From Poritiphilus sp965212595 (GTDB taxonomy: Bacteria > Bacteroidota > Bacteroidia > Flavobacteriales > Flavobacteriaceae): a stretch of DNA of 64,000 nt. A program made the position numbers and the translations under genes. Positions 63,750 through 64,000 of this stretch are shown in pieces; within the stretch, counting starts at the first letter, position 1; every line of letters starts with the position of its first letter. Location: NCBI GenBank assembly GCA_965212595.1, contig CBDBVE010000007.1, positions 558,001 through 622,000 on the forward strand. Reading direction: 5' to 3'. A model generated the notes under the pieces. The model did no database searches. It saw only the letters and a program-made list of their open reading frames with translations, and was not told where the DNA came from.

Positions 63750-64000
63750 TTAATACTTCTAAAGGGTTGGCTTCATCAATCTCTACTTTCTTATCGTCCA
63801 GCGCGCCATTGTTTCTGCTTGCACTCAACACTATTCCGATGGCCAAACAGGTCATCCATATTGAGGTGCCTCCGCTACTAATTAAGGGTAGCGTTTGTCC
63901 TGTTACCGGAAAAAGTTCTACCGCCACTGCCATATTTATCAAAGCCTGGAACACAATGGGCAAGCCAACACCAACAACCAGGAGTTTTCCAAAAATGGTC
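63736..64000 (-). CDS. ftsW: Lipid II polymerase FtsW, 5' end beyond the window
   Basis: Only the C-terminal ~87 codons are in the window, frame open to the edge. The SEDS-family signature INMAVAVELFPVTGQTLPLI then SSGGTSIWM is visible, followed by the last membrane helix and a polar tail. Its 14-base overlap with murG fits the division cluster order. Confidence 0.9.
   Translation of the reverse strand, partial: TIFGKLLVVGVGLPIVFQALINMAVAVELFPVTGQTLPLISSGGTSIWMTCLAIGIVLSASRNNGALDDKKVEIDEANPLEVLSGQL

Overview
The window is a stretch of chromosome from a Flavobacteriaceae-like member of the Bacteroidota. The evidence is a 287-residue primary sigma factor without region 1.1, a type IX secretion C-terminal sorting domain, a hybrid two-component system with sensor, kinase, receiver and AraC parts in one reading unit, many SPII lipoproteins with Cys-Ser-Lys or Cys-Asn-Lys lipoboxes, DUF3078 and PGDYG family proteins, and starts without Shine-Dalgarno sequences. 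A marine or polysaccharide-degrading lifestyle is inferred from the giant secreted GH16 enzyme.

Layout. 1-7 kb: end of pnp, rpoD, a Tat-exported sugar isomerase-like protein, rpe and a frameshifted YpdA-like flavoprotein. 5.4-9.9 kb: a cyanophycin module of isoaspartyl peptidase, cyanophycinase and cyanophycin synthetase. 10-17.8 kb: an aldehyde dehydrogenase, then a co-directional run with a Crp/Fnr regulator, a flavodoxin-like reductase, an unknown protein, a Rieske-TPP enzyme fusion, a K+ channel and a Na+/H+ antiporter. 17.8-27.6 kb: envelope proteins and a very large GH16 glucanase with repeated carbohydrate-binding-like modules and a T9SS signal. 27.7-31.5 kb: mscL, DUF3078, DUF1508, an OmpA-like protein and two tiny membrane ORFs. 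31.7-34.9 kb: an operon of coiled-coil protein, unknown protein, small Ras-like GTPase and hybrid histidine kinase.

35-45 kb: a surface locus. A hybrid two-component regulator precedes six lipoprotein genes that form three adjacent paralogous pairs (collagen-like, kelch, Ig-like). This stretch carries about nine single-base frameshifts, several of them in homopolymers, so it is either decaying or poorly sequenced. 45-49.5 kb: an AraC regulator with a serine hydrolase, then a TPR lipoprotein flanked by two copies of a ~150-bp intergenic repeat.

49.5-56.3 kb is the most unusual part. A broken tyrosine recombinase is followed by seven genes, all on the + strand, split into one- or two-gene units by six imperfect inverted repeats. 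These repeats share ends (5' AACAACGnnTAT, 3' ATAnnCnnnACCGTT) and resemble integron attC sites. I read this as an integron-like cassette array. A tRNA-Arg and core genes follow immediately (DksA-like protein, YqeY, then ftsZ-ftsA-ftsQ-murC-murG-ftsW of the division and cell-wall cluster on the minus strand), so the array ends sharply at the core genome.
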